A stretch of 37,942 nt of DNA. Origin: Planctomycetota bacterium. Its GTDB lineage: Bacteria > Planctomycetota > Phycisphaerae > Sedimentisphaerales > Anaerobacaceae. Of this stretch, positions 23,483-32,276 are shown piece after piece (position 1 is the first letter of the stretch; every line of letters starts with the position of its first letter). A program made the position numbers and the translations under genes. The notes beneath the pieces were generated by a model. That model searched no databases. It was not told the DNA's origin and was given only the letters and a program-made list of their open reading frames with translations. The DNA is taken from NCBI GenBank assembly GCA_023481165.1, contig JAMCWO010000012.1:1-37942 (forward strand), given 5' to 3'.

Positions 23483-23919
23483 GCTGGTCCTCCTTCCTAA
23501 TGGATATGATGGCCGGAACGGGTACGGTCCCCCAACACACACCCGGGGTTACCGCTGCCCGCCGGCTCAACCGCCGATTTACCGCACCGCTTCGCTCACC
23601 CCTTTCCCAAAGGCCGTCCCCGGCCGCGAAACCCGTCAATCTCTGCTCACCGCCGTTCATCGTACCCGATGTCCCCCGTCCCTTTCAACGAAATTCCGCC
23701 GCCTCTGGTCCGGGGGGCAGCGGCGAGCGGAGTCCTCGCAGCTTGCCGATGCCACCCAGAGTTCAAGGGCCGCGGTTTCTCTTCCTACGCGTCAGCCGCT
23801 TGAACGCCGGATGCTCGGCGGATACGATAGCGACGGAATCGGCCCGGGCCGATTCGGCGCCCGGAAGCTTGTCTCGACGCCCGGAACGCGGCGCAGTTTG
23901 CAGGAAGGAATGGTCCGGC
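23483..23919. other. Divergent intergenic region between the CBM9-like gene and the acetyltransferase gene
   Basis: 437 bp without a supported gene. It contains the ribosome binding site of the reverse gene near 23485-23500 and, at its right end, the promoter listed at 23800. The open frame running through it in the forward direction is not protein-like before residue Met 23920. Confidence 0.35.
23800..23828 (+). promoter_or_regulatory. Sigma-70-like promoter for the NagX-like gene
   Basis: TTGAAC (23800-23805), a 17-bp spacer and TACGAT (23823-23828), leaving a leader of about 85 nt before ATG 23920. Confidence 0.4.
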
Positions 23920-25149
23920 ATGAACGTACAAGCACTCAACGCCTCCAACGCTTTCGTGGGCACGGCTGCGGCCACGCGACTGGCCGGCCGGGTCGCCTCG
24001 ATGGACGCCTATCGCGGGCTGGTCATGCTGCTGATGATGGGCGAGGTCCTGGAGTTCAGCCGCGTGTCCCAGGCCCTGCCGGCCAGCGGCTTCTGGGCGT
24101 TGCTCGCGCACCATCAGACCCACGTCGAGTGGGTCGGCTGCATCGTGCACGACATGATCCAACCGTCGTTCTCCTTCCTGGTGGGCGTGGCCCTGCCGTT
24201 TTCGCTGGCCCGCCGGGCGGCGGAGGGACAGCCCGCGTGGCGCCGGACGCTGCACGCCGCCTGGCGGGCGCTGGTGCTGATCCTGCTGGGCGTGTTCCTG
24301 CGGTCCATCGGTCGCGGGCAGACCTACTGGACTTTCGAGGACACTCTGACGCAGATCGGCCTGGGCTACGTTCTTCTGTACCTGCTGGCGTCGCGTCCGG
24401 TCCGGGTGCAGTGGGCCGCACTGGCGGTTATCCTCGTGGGCTATTGGCTGGCCTTTGCCCTTTATCCCCTGCCCGGCGCGAACTTCGACTGGGCGAAAGC
24501 GGGGGTGACGCCCGACTGGGCGTACAATCTCTCCGGCTTCGCCGCCCATTGGAACAAGAACACCAACTTCGCGTGGGCCTTCGACACCTGGTTCATGAAC
24601 CTGTTCCCGCGCGAGCACCCGTTCACGAACAATGGCGGCGGGTACTCCACGCTGAGTTTCATTCCGACTTTGGGCACGATGATCCTGGGCCTGCTCGCCG
24701 GCGGTGTCCTGCGCAGCGAGCGAACGCCGATGAGCAGGGTCCGCTGGCTGGCCCTCGCGGGGCTCGTGAGCCTGGGGGCCGGCCTGCTGCTAGCGGCCTT
24801 AGGTCTGTGCCCGATCGTCAAGCGGATCTGGACCCCCTCCTGGGTGCTCTACAGCGGCGGGTGGTGTTTCCTGCTCTTGGCGGCTTTTTACCTGATCATG
24901 GACGCCGGCCACCTGCGGTCCTGGGCCTTCCCGTTGACCGTGATCGGCATGAATTCCATCGCCGCCTACCTGATCGCGCATTTGTTCGTCGAGTTCATCT
25001 CCAAGAGCTTGCCGCTGCACCTGGGCCGCGGCATCTTCGAGATCTTCGGCCCCGCCTATGAGCCGTTGCTGCTGGGCGCCGGTGTACTGTTCATCGAGTG
25101 GCTGATCCTGTGGTGGATGTACCGGCGCAAGCTCTTCCTCCGGGTGTAG
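23920..25149 (+). CDS. Heparan-alpha-glucosaminide N-acetyltransferase-like membrane protein (NagX/DUF5009 type)
   Basis: A 409-residue polytopic membrane protein. '[17 protein letters not shown]' at residues 25-41, '[28 protein letters not shown]', '[26 protein letters not shown]', '[15 protein letters not shown]' and '[12 protein letters not shown]' follow the bacterial relatives of human HGSNAT, in which a membrane His relays acetyl groups to glucosamine; His near 'CIVHD' is the candidate. About 10 transmembrane helices. ATG 23920 has AGGAAGGA about 9 nt upstream; the longer open frame from 23464 is not used. The natural substrate in bacteria is not established; the neighbour with a CBM9-like module fits a glycan-related role. 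Confidence 0.8.
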   Translation: MNVQALNASNAFVGTAAATRLAGRVASMDAYRGLVMLLMMGEVLEFSRVSQALPASGFWALLAHHQTHVEWVGCIVHDMIQPSFSFLVGVALPFSLARRAAEGQPAWRRTLHAAWRALVLILLGVFLRSIGRGQTYWTFEDTLTQIGLGYVLLYLLASRPVRVQWAALAVILVGYWLAFALYPLPGANFDWAKAGVTPDWAYNLSGFAAHWNKNTNFAWAFDTWFMNLFPREHPFTNNGGGYSTLSFIPTLGTMILGLLAGGVLRSERTPMSRVRWLALAGLVSLGAGLLLAALGLCPIVKRIWTPSWVLYSGGWCFLLLAAFYLIMDAGHLRSWAFPLTVIGMNSIAAYLIAHLFVEFISKSLPLHLGRGIFEIFGPAYEPLLLGAGVLFIEWLILWWMYRRKLFLRV

Positions 25150-25254
25150 CGGTTCCACCGCTGCGGATCACGAGATGCATATCTTTACCCTCCGCAGCAT
25201 ATCTACCGCCGAACGGCGCCGGCACGCCACCCGTAAAGAGCGGAAGTGAAGCTC

Positions 25255-25284
25255 TTGCGGGACTGATTGGTGCGGCGATATACT
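25255..25284 (+). promoter_or_regulatory. Promoter of the sensor kinase gene
   Basis: TTGCGG (25255-25260), an 18-bp spacer and TATACT (25279-25284). The -10 context 'gcgatatactga' is the same as in the toxin-antitoxin promoter at 28012-28023. The leader is about 87 nt. Confidence 0.45.
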
Positions 25285-25377
25285 GACTACTTTCAAAGGC
25301 CCCGGGCGGCTCCGATTGGGGAAGAAGCTTCGGGCACTGGAGAGTCTTCAGCAAGAGCGAGGCACAGGAGGCTTGGT

Positions 25378-27174
25378 ATGAGGAATACTGCCGATCGCGA
25401 GACGGTCGATGCAGCAAAACAGCGGCGCAGCGCAGTCGAGCGGCTGACTTCGCCGGCCCAGCCGGTCTCGGCCGGGTCCGAGCCAGCGCCGTCTCCCTTC
25501 CCCGAGTCGGCCCGCCGAAGCAAGGAGACGATTCGCAGTGCCCAGCGCGGTCTGCAGACACAGCGCGGCGACGGGAGGCCGGGTGCCTCGGCGCTCCCCG
25601 CGTGGCTGCGCCGGCTGGGATACTATGGCTTGGCCCTGTTGCTGGTGGCGGCCGGCGCGGCCGTGCGCATGGCGCTGACGCGCCTGGTAGGACCGGGTCT
25701 GCCCGTGTACCTCATGTTCTATCCGGCCGTGATGCTCGGGGCCGTGCTGGGAGGCTGGGGGCCGGGCCTCGTGGCCACTCTGGCCGCAGCGCTCGTGGTG
25801 GACTATTGGCTGCCGCCGCCGGGGTTCAAGATTCAGAGCCCCGTCGATACCGTAGGTCTGGTGGTCTTCGTCATCATGGGCCTGCTCATGAGCATTGTGG
25901 CCGAACTCTACCGGCACACGCGGGACCACTTGGAGGACTTGGTCGTCCTGCGCACGGCGGCGCTGAATCAGGCGAACGAGCGCCTCCAGGAGCGCGGCGA
26001 GCAGTTGCAGGCGCAGGCGGCGGAACTAACCGCCGTGAATGCACAGTTGCGGGAGAGCGAGGAGAAGTACCGCAGCATCGTGGAAACCGCGACGGAAGCG
26101 ATCGTGATGGTCGATGCCGAGGCGCGTTTCATCTTCGTCAACGACCGCTGGTCGGACATCTTCGGCTACCGCCGGGAAGAGTCGTTGCGCATGAGCCACT
26201 TCGATCTGGTCTTCCCGGAGGACATGGCCGCCATGAAAGAGCGGTGGGAATCCCGCCAGCGGGGGCAGGGGGAGAGGTATGAACTCCGCCTGCGACGTAA
26301 GGACGGGAGCCCCGTGTGGGCTCTGATCGGCGTGGCGCCCAAGTTCGGCCCCGCGGGGGAATTCCTCGGCACGCTGGTGATGATCGCCGATATCACCGAG
26401 CGCAAGAAGGCGGAGGAGGCCCTGCGCGAGTTGAACGCGACGCTGGAGAGCAAGGTGGCCAAGCGCACGGCCCAACTGGAGCGTCGGGCCTGGCAGCTTC
26501 AGAAGCTGACGCTGGAGCTGACGCAGGCGGAAGAGCGGGAGCGGGCGCGGATTGCGGAAATCCTGCACGATGACCTGCAGCAGGTGCTGGCGGCCGCCAA
26601 GTTCCAGGTCGACCTCCTGGGCCGCCGGGCCGGGGACGATGCGGATGCGCAGGAGATCGCCGGACAGGCGAAGGATCTGCTGGCCAACGCGATCGCCCAA
26701 TCCCGCAGCTTGTCCCACGAGCTCAGTTCTACCGCCCTCTCCCGCAGTGACCTCAGCGCGGCGTTCGAGTGGCTGGCCGAGCAGATGCAACAGAAGCACG
26801 GATTGACGGTCCACCTGGAAATCCAGGATCGGATCGAGGTGGCCTCGGAGCCCCTGCGTATCCTGCTCTACAAAACGGCCCAGGAAATGCTCTTCAACGC
26901 GATCAAGCACGCCGGGGTGCAGGAGGCGAAGCTGCATCTGCGGCGCTACGGCGCCCATATCGGCCTCTGGGTGTCGGATCGGGGCCGAGGGTTCGATCCC
27001 GCCGCTCCCGACTACACCCTGGGGCTCGGCCTGCGGAGTATCCGGGAGCGGATCGAGTTGCTCGGTGGTCGCCTGAAGATCAGCAGCGCCCCGGGGAAAG
27101 GCAGCACGTTCTTCGTCGTCCTGCCGAACACCGAGGCCGGCGAAATCGTCTCGGAGACTGCGAGGAAGCCCTGA
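25378..27174 (+). CDS. Membrane sensor histidine kinase, NarL/HisKA_3 type, with PAS domain
   Basis: A 598-residue kinase. Residues 1-73 are a polar cytoplasmic extension. About 78-177 are four hydrophobic helices of DUF4118 (KdpD-like) type. 180-230 are a coiled coil; about 228-345 a PAS domain with its PAC end ('GTLVMIADITERKKAEEALR'). The HisKA_3 H-box 'ERARIAEILHDDLQQ' gives phospho-acceptor His397. The ATPase part has 'NAIKHAG' (N box), 'DRGRGFD' and 'GLGLRSIRERI'. AGGAGG lies 8 nt before ATG 25378; the GTG at 25267 was rejected. Such kinases phosphorylate LuxR/NarL-type regulators, but no regulator gene adjoins, so it is an orphan here and its stimulus is unknown. Confidence 0.9.
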   Translation: MRNTADRETVDAAKQRRSAVERLTSPAQPVSAGSEPAPSPFPESARRSKETIRSAQRGLQTQRGDGRPGASALPAWLRRLGYYGLALLLVAAGAAVRMALTRLVGPGLPVYLMFYPAVMLGAVLGGWGPGLVATLAAALVVDYWLPPPGFKIQSPVDTVGLVVFVIMGLLMSIVAELYRHTRDHLEDLVVLRTAALNQANERLQERGEQLQAQAAELTAVNAQLRESEEKYRSIVETATEAIVMVDAEARFIFVNDRWSDIFGYRREESLRMSHFDLVFPEDMAAMKERWESRQRGQGERYELRLRRKDGSPVWALIGVAPKFGPAGEFLGTLVMIADITERKKAEEALRELNATLESKVAKRTAQLERRAWQLQKLTLELTQAEERERARIAEILHDDLQQVLAAAKFQVDLLGRRAGDDADAQEIAGQAKDLLANAIAQSRSLSHELSSTALSRSDLSAAFEWLAEQMQQKHGLTVHLEIQDRIEVASEPLRILLYKTAQEMLFNAIKHAGVQEAKLHLRRYGAHIGLWVSDRGRGFDPAAPDYTLGLGLRSIRERIELLGGRLKISSAPGKGSTFFVVLPNTEAGEIVSETARKP

Positions 27175-27208
27175 TGTTCACCCGCAAACACAGCCATCCC
27201 TTCCACCG

Positions 27209-27769
27209 CTACAGATAGCGCCGGACGCGACAGCAATAGTCCGCATACTCTGCGCCGAACGCCTTCTGCAAGTGCTGCTCTTCGGCCAGGACGATCCGAT
27301 GGTGAACGGCGACCACGAAGAGGGCGGCCAGAAGGACCAGCGGGTTCAGCGTGTAGAGCACGCTCGCCAGGAGCGTGGCATTGACGCCCACGTACATCGG
27401 GTTGCGGCTGAACTGAAACAAGCCGCCCACCTTCAGGCGGGTGCTCTCCTTGGGCGAGCCGATTCGAAAGGAATCCGCCAGTCCCAGCCGTCCGATGAAT
27501 AGCAGCACAAAGCCGCCGACCCACAGGACCAGCGCAATCCCTCGCACCCATCCCGGGGGACTCGCGAAAGATAGGCGCACGCCCCAGCTCCGCACCACCA
27601 TGACCGCCCACAGAACCAGGATAGCGTACTTGCTGACATAGAAGATCTTCTTCTCAATCGGCGGCTCGCCATCCATATCGATATTCTTCCGGCGCAGCAG
27701 GGCCCCTCCGCCGAACAGCAGGATCAAGAACAGGACCGGAAAGATCATGACAACAATAGGCTCAACCAT
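27209..27769 (-). CDS. Isoprenylcysteine carboxyl methyltransferase (ICMT/PEMT)-like membrane protein
   Basis: A 186-residue membrane protein with about five helices. The C-terminal half has the family signature 'GGLFQFSRNPMYVG' and 'EEQHLQKAFGAEYADYCCRVRRYL', where the 'RNPxY' and 'E...L...FG.eY..Y...V.R..' elements bind SAM and shape the active site. These bacterial enzymes methylate lipids or unknown small substrates; the substrate is not predictable. The start is taken at 27769 after GGGAGA; the open frame goes further up but with no membrane-protein-like sequence. It is convergent with the kinase gene, 34 bp from its end. Confidence 0.75.
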   Translation of the reverse strand: MVEPIVVMIFPVLFLILLFGGGALLRRKNIDMDGEPPIEKKIFYVSKYAILVLWAVMVVRSWGVRLSFASPPGWVRGIALVLWVGGFVLLFIGRLGLADSFRIGSPKESTRLKVGGLFQFSRNPMYVGVNATLLASVLYTLNPLVLLAALFVVAVHHRIVLAEEQHLQKAFGAEYADYCCRVRRYL

Positions 27770-27992
27770 CGTCGTTCTCCCTGAACCGAAGCATCCCCTT
27801 TCGCGCTGCCCGCGGGCAGCGTATAGCCTTTCGAGAACCAGGATAGTGCCCCTCCGCAAGATTTCAAGCCTGCTTGCCTCCCTCCCGCGGCCCTGGAAGT
27901 CAGGTCTCATCCATTTTCCCGCCACTACCTCATGGCAGGCGCGGGGTTCGGCCTCTACCCGTCCCGTTTCGTCCGCCGTTCCCGATCGGCTA

Positions 27993-28021
27993 TTGAAGCA
28001 CCTTGCGTGTTGCGATATACT
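27993..28021 (+). promoter_or_regulatory. Promoter of the toxin-antitoxin pair, giving a leaderless mRNA
   Basis: TTGAAG (27993-27998), a 17-bp spacer and TATACT (28016-28021). The antitoxin ATG at 28028 is 6 bp beyond the -10, so transcription would start at or next to the start codon. No Shine-Dalgarno is present, which agrees with leaderless translation. Confidence 0.6.
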
Positions 28022-28027
28022 GAAGTC

Positions 28028-28210
28028 ATGACAACGAAAGAGAAAGCTGTTCAGGCGGTGCAAGCACTGCCCGAGGATGCCTCCTTGGAAGACGCCATGG
28101 AGCGGTTGTTCCTCTTGGCCAAAATTGAGCGTGGTCTCCAGCAGGCCGATGCCGGCGCGCTGATCCCTCATGAGAAGGTCAAGGAGCGCATGGCCAAATG
28201 GCTCAAGTGA
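28028..28210 (+). CDS. Type II antitoxin (RelB/ParD-like)
   Basis: A 60-residue protein: 'MTTKEKAVQAVQALPEDASL' then 'EDAMERLFLLAKIERGLQQADAG' and 'IPHEKVKERMAKWLK'. The N-terminal ribbon/helix part and the 'G..ISHEEVK..MAKWL' tail are typical of small antitoxins paired with RelE/ParE toxins. It overlaps the toxin gene by 13 bp, ensuring coupled translation. It probably binds its own promoter as well as the toxin. The start is set by the leaderless promoter. Confidence 0.8.
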   Translation: MTTKEKAVQAVQALPEDASLEDAMERLFLLAKIERGLQQADAGALIPHEKVKERMAKWLK

Positions 28211-28494
28211 GGTGGACTCCCCAGGCAGCGGACGACCTCGACGCCATCGCGGAATTCATCGGACGCGATTCTCCTCACTTCGCGGCGCTCTTCGTAGCGG
28301 ACATCCTGCAAACCGTTGATCGACTGACTGACTTCCCCGAATCCGGGCGAATGGTTCCCGAAATTGGCGAGAGAAACATCCGCGAGATCATCCTGGGCAG
28401 CTACCGCATCATCTATCGTCTCCATCGCGAGGCTGTCGAAGTACTCACGGTTCACCACGGCGCACGCCTGCTCGATCCGGAGAGACTCAGGTAG
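28198..28494 (+). CDS. Type II toxin, RelE/ParE superfamily
   Basis: A 98-residue protein: 'VRWTPQAADDLDAIAEFIGRDSP' at the N-terminus, 'LTDFPESGRMVPEIG' in the middle and 'IREIILGSYRIIYRLHREAVEVLTVHHGARLL' at the C-terminus, which is the standard ParE/RelE fold ('..YRI.Y......I.I..V.H..R.L'). Members poison gyrase (ParE) or cut mRNA on the ribosome (RelE); the sequence does not decide which. It appears intact, with its antitoxin directly upstream. This is the only complete toxin-antitoxin pair in the window. Confidence 0.88.
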   Translation: MAQVRWTPQAADDLDAIAEFIGRDSPHFAALFVADILQTVDRLTDFPESGRMVPEIGERNIREIILGSYRIIYRLHREAVEVLTVHHGARLLDPERLR

Positions 28495-28624
28495 CGAAAC
28501 ACAAAGCGGACCTGAATCTGCGAACGCGAGACTCGCGTCCAGAAATCCCACCGCATGGTTGCCCGACATCATTAGGGCAGGCTAACCCGGCCCGGCGGTT
28601 CTGCGGGTGCTTGATAGGTATGAT

Positions 28625-28657
28625 GGGGCCCGTGCCATGTTGGGCGGCGCGGGCCCC
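28625..28657. terminator. GC-rich hairpin between convergent genes
   Basis: GGGGCCCG (28625-28632) pairs with CGGGCCCC (28650-28657), an 8-bp perfect stem with a 17-nt loop, between the toxin gene and the end of the reverse PA14 gene. No T-run on either side, so a bidirectional barrier is only likely. Confidence 0.35.
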
Positions 28658-28697
28658 TGAATGCCGTGAGCTCAACTTTGTCTGATGAATGCGGTGA

Positions 28698-31600
28698 CTA
28701 CTGCGCCGCGGCTGGGGCGGGGCGATAGAGGCGGATGTCGTCGAAGTACAACATGCCGGAGCCGCCCGCCGTGGTGGTGTTGCCTTTGGTGCCGACGCCG
28801 ACGGCAATGCTCTCGATCTGCTTGAGGTTCACGCCCTGGCCGGCGAAATCCTTCAGGCCGATGCGCCATTCGGTCCACTGGTCCGTCTGCAAGACCTTCG
28901 GATCGGCATGGTAGACCACCGCCTTGTCGTTCAGCGCAACGTAGAGCCGCTCCGGGGCGTTGCTCATGATCCCGATGTCCTGGTGCTCCCACTGCGGCTG
29001 GCTGACGTTGCCGGTCGTGGTCACGTTGGAGAACTTGGCCTCGCAGGTGGCGTTGGCGTTGTGGGCCGTGACGGCCAGGCCGATATACACGCTGGGGGCA
29101 TCCATCCAGATCGTCTGGTTCAGGGCTCCCTGCACGGGGTCCCAGGTCTTGCCGTCCGCCGAATGGGTCACGGCAAAGACCCCGGCGAGATTGCGCTCCA
29201 GTCTGATCCAGTGGGGCGCGGTGATCCCGGTCTGGTTGACGCTGGTGCTCAGGCCGCCCGTGGTGACGCGGCCTTCGGACGCCACGCCGCTGCCGGGCGT
29301 GACACAGGCGAGGGCATGCTTGGAGCCGGGGTCCAGGGTCTCGCGAATCATCACGCCGGCCTTGGCCCACGGGTCCGTGTTGCCGACGCTCAGGACCTGG
29401 GCGGTGATCGAGCCGGCGCCGGTAAGCTTCTTATAGACAAAGTGGAACTCATCGGCCACGCCGGTGATATCCGTGCCGGAGGCCGTCATCGTAAAAGTGC
29501 CGGCCGGTCCCTCCGTGAAGCTGCCGACCGACGCCGGATAGCCGCGGAACCACAGCGACAGGGTGTCCACTCCTTCCTGCGTCCAATCCTGTTGTACGGG
29601 CGAATAATTATTCGCCCCTACGATACTCCGGACGGCCTCGGAATACTTCAGGTCGTTGTCGTACGCCAGGGGCATCGACTGGCGGCCGCCGTGAACGATG
29701 GTCGCCTCGAAGGTGTGCTGGCCCGCGGCGTAATCCGGGGTCGAGTAACCGACCGTGGCGCCGTTGGTCTGGGTGCCCCAGCCGTCGAGCCACGTTTCGT
29801 AGATCAGCTTGCTGCCTGCCTGGCCCGAGGTCAGGTCATTGTACGACTCGAAATCATCCACCAGCAGGAAAGGACCGGTGGTGAACTTCCAGACCTCGCC
29901 CACCCAGGGACCGGCGGGATTGACGCTGTTGACCTCATCGATGCGCCAATAGTAGGTGGTTTCCAATTCGAGGGTGCCGGGGTCGTAGCTCTCGTCGCCC
30001 ACGTCCTTGGTGCCCTTGTATTCGGGCGCGCCGGCGCCGGCGTTGCGCACGGCGTTCGGGTCCGTGCCGAAGTACACCTCGTGCCGGGCCGCCGATGTGC
30101 CGGCTTTCCAGTGGAGAATCGGCTTTGGCTGGATGTCCGTGCCGCCGTTAGCTGGGACCGGACCATAGGCATTCACAGGCTCATAGGGCGCCAGGTAGCT
30201 GCCTGCGATGATCTGCTGGTCGCGGATTCCGGGGCCGCGCCAGGCCACCTGGCAATGGTCCCAATCCGTGCCTTCTTTCCAGAGCGCCATGATGTAGTAT
30301 CTCTGGCCGCCGATCAGAGGAACGGGATCAGACTTCCGCGAGAACGTGTCGTACGAGCCCCAGACCGGCTCCGATGTGAGCAGTTGCACATTGGCCGGAT
30401 CATCATCGGTGCTCAGCCATAGTTCGCCCTGGTCGGCGCTGGAGAACCAGAACGTGTAATTGCCCGTCAGGGGAACATAGAGCCAGCCGTGAATTCGGCC
30501 GCCGTAATTGTCGCCGATGCTGTCCGCGGTGCTGAACCGGGTCAGCTTTTCGCTCCGTGTCGGATTATTCGGGAAGTCCGGGCTGTTCCGCAACAGGTCC
30601 AGCGTGGAGCCGGTGATATTCTCCCACAGATCCATGACCACCGTGCCCAGGCCCGCCCGCGTCGTGGTGAAGCTCCAGATGTCGCCCGTCTGCGTCGCTT
30701 TGCCGTCCGACTCGTCCACGCGCCAATAATACGTCTTGTTGAGCTCCAGCATGCCGGCTGCATACGTGGGGTTTGGAACCGGGCCTTTGGCGGTCCCGCC
30801 CGTGCCCGCCTGCACGGCCTGGCGATCGTCGCCGAAGTACACCAGGTGCACGATCGAGCCCGCCCCGGCCATCCAGGTCAGCGTGACGTTGGGGTCCACA
30901 AAGAGGCTGCTGTCGACGGGAGTGGGAGCGAAGGCGCTCTTCGAGGCGACGGTGAAACTCCAGACCTCGCCTTTCCACGGACTGCCGGGCTGCAACTCAT
31001 TGACCTCATCGATGCGCCAGTAGTACGTCGTCTTCTCGGCCAGACCGGTGGGATAAGGATTCCCGGCCGAGCCCACGGGGAAAGAAGTCTTGGTCGTATT
31101 GCCGCGGAATACATCGGTATCCGCCGGCGTGGCATTGCTTACTTTTTCGAGGTCTTCTCCGCAGTAGACATTGGAAGAGGCCGACAGCATGCCCGGGTCC
31201 CACTGGAGCTCGACGGCGGTGGCGGTAATCATGGCGCCGCCGGCCGGCACCGGGTGCCGCGCTGTCGTTATCGGGGCCAGGGTGGAGACCACCAGGGCAT
31301 TCAAAAAGGCAAAGGGGTTGTTTGCGCCGGATTGCTCGGTGGTGTTGGCGTTCGGGCCGGCCTGCAGGACGATCTTACCAGTGCCGTCCGCCTGCGCTGT
31401 GCCCGTGCTGGCATAGGAATCCGCCGCCGTAGGCGCCACGCCAGCACTGAAGCCGGCGGTCAGACACGGCTTGCCATTGGCGGTCCAATCCGCGATGCGA
31501 TCGCCGCCGGCCCCGCTGCTGGTGTCATAGGCATAAATGGTGATCTCGTAGGTTTGGTTCGCCTCCAGCCCCGACAGCGTGACTGTCATGCCCCCCGGCC

Positions 31601-31892
31601 GGGCAAACAGGAAGTCGCGATAAATCAACGAGTAGGGGATTCCCAGGGGCGCGCCGCGCCAGCGGGCGTCGAGCGTGCCCGCCAGTTCCACTTTGATGCC
31701 GTCGACGACCTTGCCGCTGTCGCCGGTCGTAAACGAGGTGAAGCCGGGCTCGGTCTGCGCTGGATCGTTTTTGTTGCTGAAATCCAGCTTCAGGATCGGG
31801 TAGCTGGCCCGCAGCAGCGCTGGACTCAGAGCGCCCAGAATCAGCGCGGCCATCATGATATTGGGGAATCGTGCGGAACATTGACTCTTCAT
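28698..31892 (-). CDS. Large secreted modular protein with PA14 domain and Fn3-like repeats
   Basis: A 1064-residue exported protein; signal peptide about 1-29. Modules: residues 34-205 unknown beta domain; about 208-315 Fn3-like ('YYWRIDEVNE...GEVWSFT'); 322-410 Fn3-like ('YYWRVDESDG...GDIWSFTT'); 415-570 PA14 ('IHGWLYVPLTGNYTFWFSSADQGELWLS'), a fold that usually binds glycans; 573-672 Fn3-like ('YYWRIDEVNS'); 677 'LLVDDFESY' then a jelly-roll ending in 'LYFDDIRLYRP', with a LamG-like insert at about 785-960. AGGAGG lies 6 nt before ATG 31892, so the upstream Met at 31925 was rejected. Residues 757-766 (IVGANNYSPV) come from a palindromic repeat and are missing in the paralogue at 21701-23482. 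Probably surface-located and polysaccharide-related. Confidence 0.82.
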   Translation of the reverse strand: MKSQCSARFPNIMMAALILGALSPALLRASYPILKLDFSNKNDPAQTEPGFTSFTTGDSGKVVDGIKVELAGTLDARWRGAPLGIPYSLIYRDFLFARPGGMTVTLSGLEANQTYEITIYAYDTSSGAGGDRIADWTANGKPCLTAGFSAGVAPTAADSYASTGTAQADGTGKIVLQAGPNANTTEQSGANNPFAFLNALVVSTLAPITTARHPVPAGGAMITATAVELQWDPGMLSASSNVYCGEDLEKVSNATPADTDVFRGNTTKTSFPVGSAGNPYPTGLAEKTTYYWRIDEVNELQPGSPWKGEVWSFTVASKSAFAPTPVDSSLFVDPNVTLTWMAGAGSIVHLVYFGDDRQAVQAGTGGTAKGPVPNPTYAAGMLELNKTYYWRVDESDGKATQTGDIWSFTTTRAGLGTVVMDLWENITGSTLDLLRNSPDFPNNPTRSEKLTRFSTADSIGDNYGGRIHGWLYVPLTGNYTFWFSSADQGELWLSTDDDPANVQLLTSEPVWGSYDTFSRKSDPVPLIGGQRYYIMALWKEGTDWDHCQVAWRGPGIRDQQIIAGSYLAPYEPVNAYGPVPANGGTDIQPKPILHWKAGTSAARHEVYFGTDPNAVRNAGAGAPEYKGTKDVGDESYDPGTLELETTYYWRIDEVNSVNPAGPWVGEVWKFTTGPFLLVDDFESYNDLTSGQAGSKLIYETWLDGWGTQTNGATVGYSTPDYAAGQHTFEATIVHGGRQSMPLAYDNDLKYSEAVRSIVGANNYSPVQQDWTQEGVDTLSLWFRGYPASVGSFTEGPAGTFTMTASGTDITGVADEFHFVYKKLTGAGSITAQVLSVGNTDPWAKAGVMIRETLDPGSKHALACVTPGSGVASEGRVTTGGLSTSVNQTGITAPHWIRLERNLAGVFAVTHSADGKTWDPVQGALNQTIWMDAPSVYIGLAVTAHNANATCEAKFSNVTTTGNVSQPQWEHQDIGIMSNAPERLYVALNDKAVVYHADPKVLQTDQWTEWRIGLKDFAGQGVNLKQIESIAVGVGTKGNTTTAGGSGMLYFDDIRLYRPAPAAAQ
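29594..29621. repeat. GGGCGAATAATTATTCGCCC palindrome inside a coding region, copy 2
   Basis: A perfect 20-bp palindrome (29598-29617) with one mismatch pair outside it and then GTA/TAC, 28 bp in all. It lies in frame in the PA14 gene. Same family as 13539-13562 and 37843-37866. Confidence 0.85.
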
Positions 31893-31999
31893 GACCTGCC
31901 TCCTTTTCTCCTCCTCGCGGCACAACCTACAATCGCCTGCGGATGCCCCGGCGAGGGCCCAACCGGAACTCGTGCGAGTGCGTAGATATTGATGGTCTA

Positions 32000-32028
32000 T
32001 CTATAGCAGATTCTCCTTCCTTCATCAA
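32000..32028 (-). promoter_or_regulatory. Promoter for the PA14 secreted protein (reverse strand)
   Basis: On the reverse strand TTGATG (32028-32023), a 17-bp spacer and TATAGA (32005-32000), with a leader of about 100 nt to ATG 31892. Confidence 0.45.
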
Positions 32029-32080
32029 GGACAATATCGGCGCATAGAACCAGCGTTTGTTCTCGTACTCGGCCCAGATT

Positions 32081-32121
32081 CCTTCGGCAAGCTCAGAGCC
32101 TGCCCTGAACGTAGCCGAAGG
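32081..32121. repeat. CCTTCGGC...GCCGAAGG dispersed stem-loop repeat
   Basis: Arms CCTTCGGC (32081-32088) and GCCGAAGG (32114-32121) enclose 'aagctcagagcctgccctga'. This resembles a very common dispersed sequence of environmental bacteria. It is the only structured feature in the stretch 31893-32191 apart from the promoter listed at 32000. Confidence 0.6.
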
Positions 32122-32191
32122 GATGACCGGGGACCGGACGGAGCCCACACAACGTGGCCGCACACGAGAATCTACGAGGCTAAAGTGTTGC

Positions 32192-32220
32192 TTGACAGGG
32201 GGTTGGGAGAAGCGTATAGA
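32192..32220 (+). promoter_or_regulatory. Strong sigma-70 promoter of efp
   Basis: TTGACA (32192-32197), a 17-bp spacer and TATAGA (32215-32220); the -35 is consensus. The leader is about 50 nt to GTG 32277. Confidence 0.65.
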
Positions 32221-32276
32221 ATCGTGATCCATTGTGGAATTCTGACGGTTTTGTATTTGTTCAGAGGTGAAAAGAA

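Noticed and set aside
23464-23919. N-terminal extension of the NagX-like protein
   Set aside because: Pro/Arg-rich, not conserved in type, and a promoter and ribosome site lie within it.
28908-31985. Forward frames of about 500 residues opposite the PA14 gene, and a reverse frame at 3384-4391
   Set aside because: Antisense shadows of genes with clear signal peptides, ribosome sites and domains.
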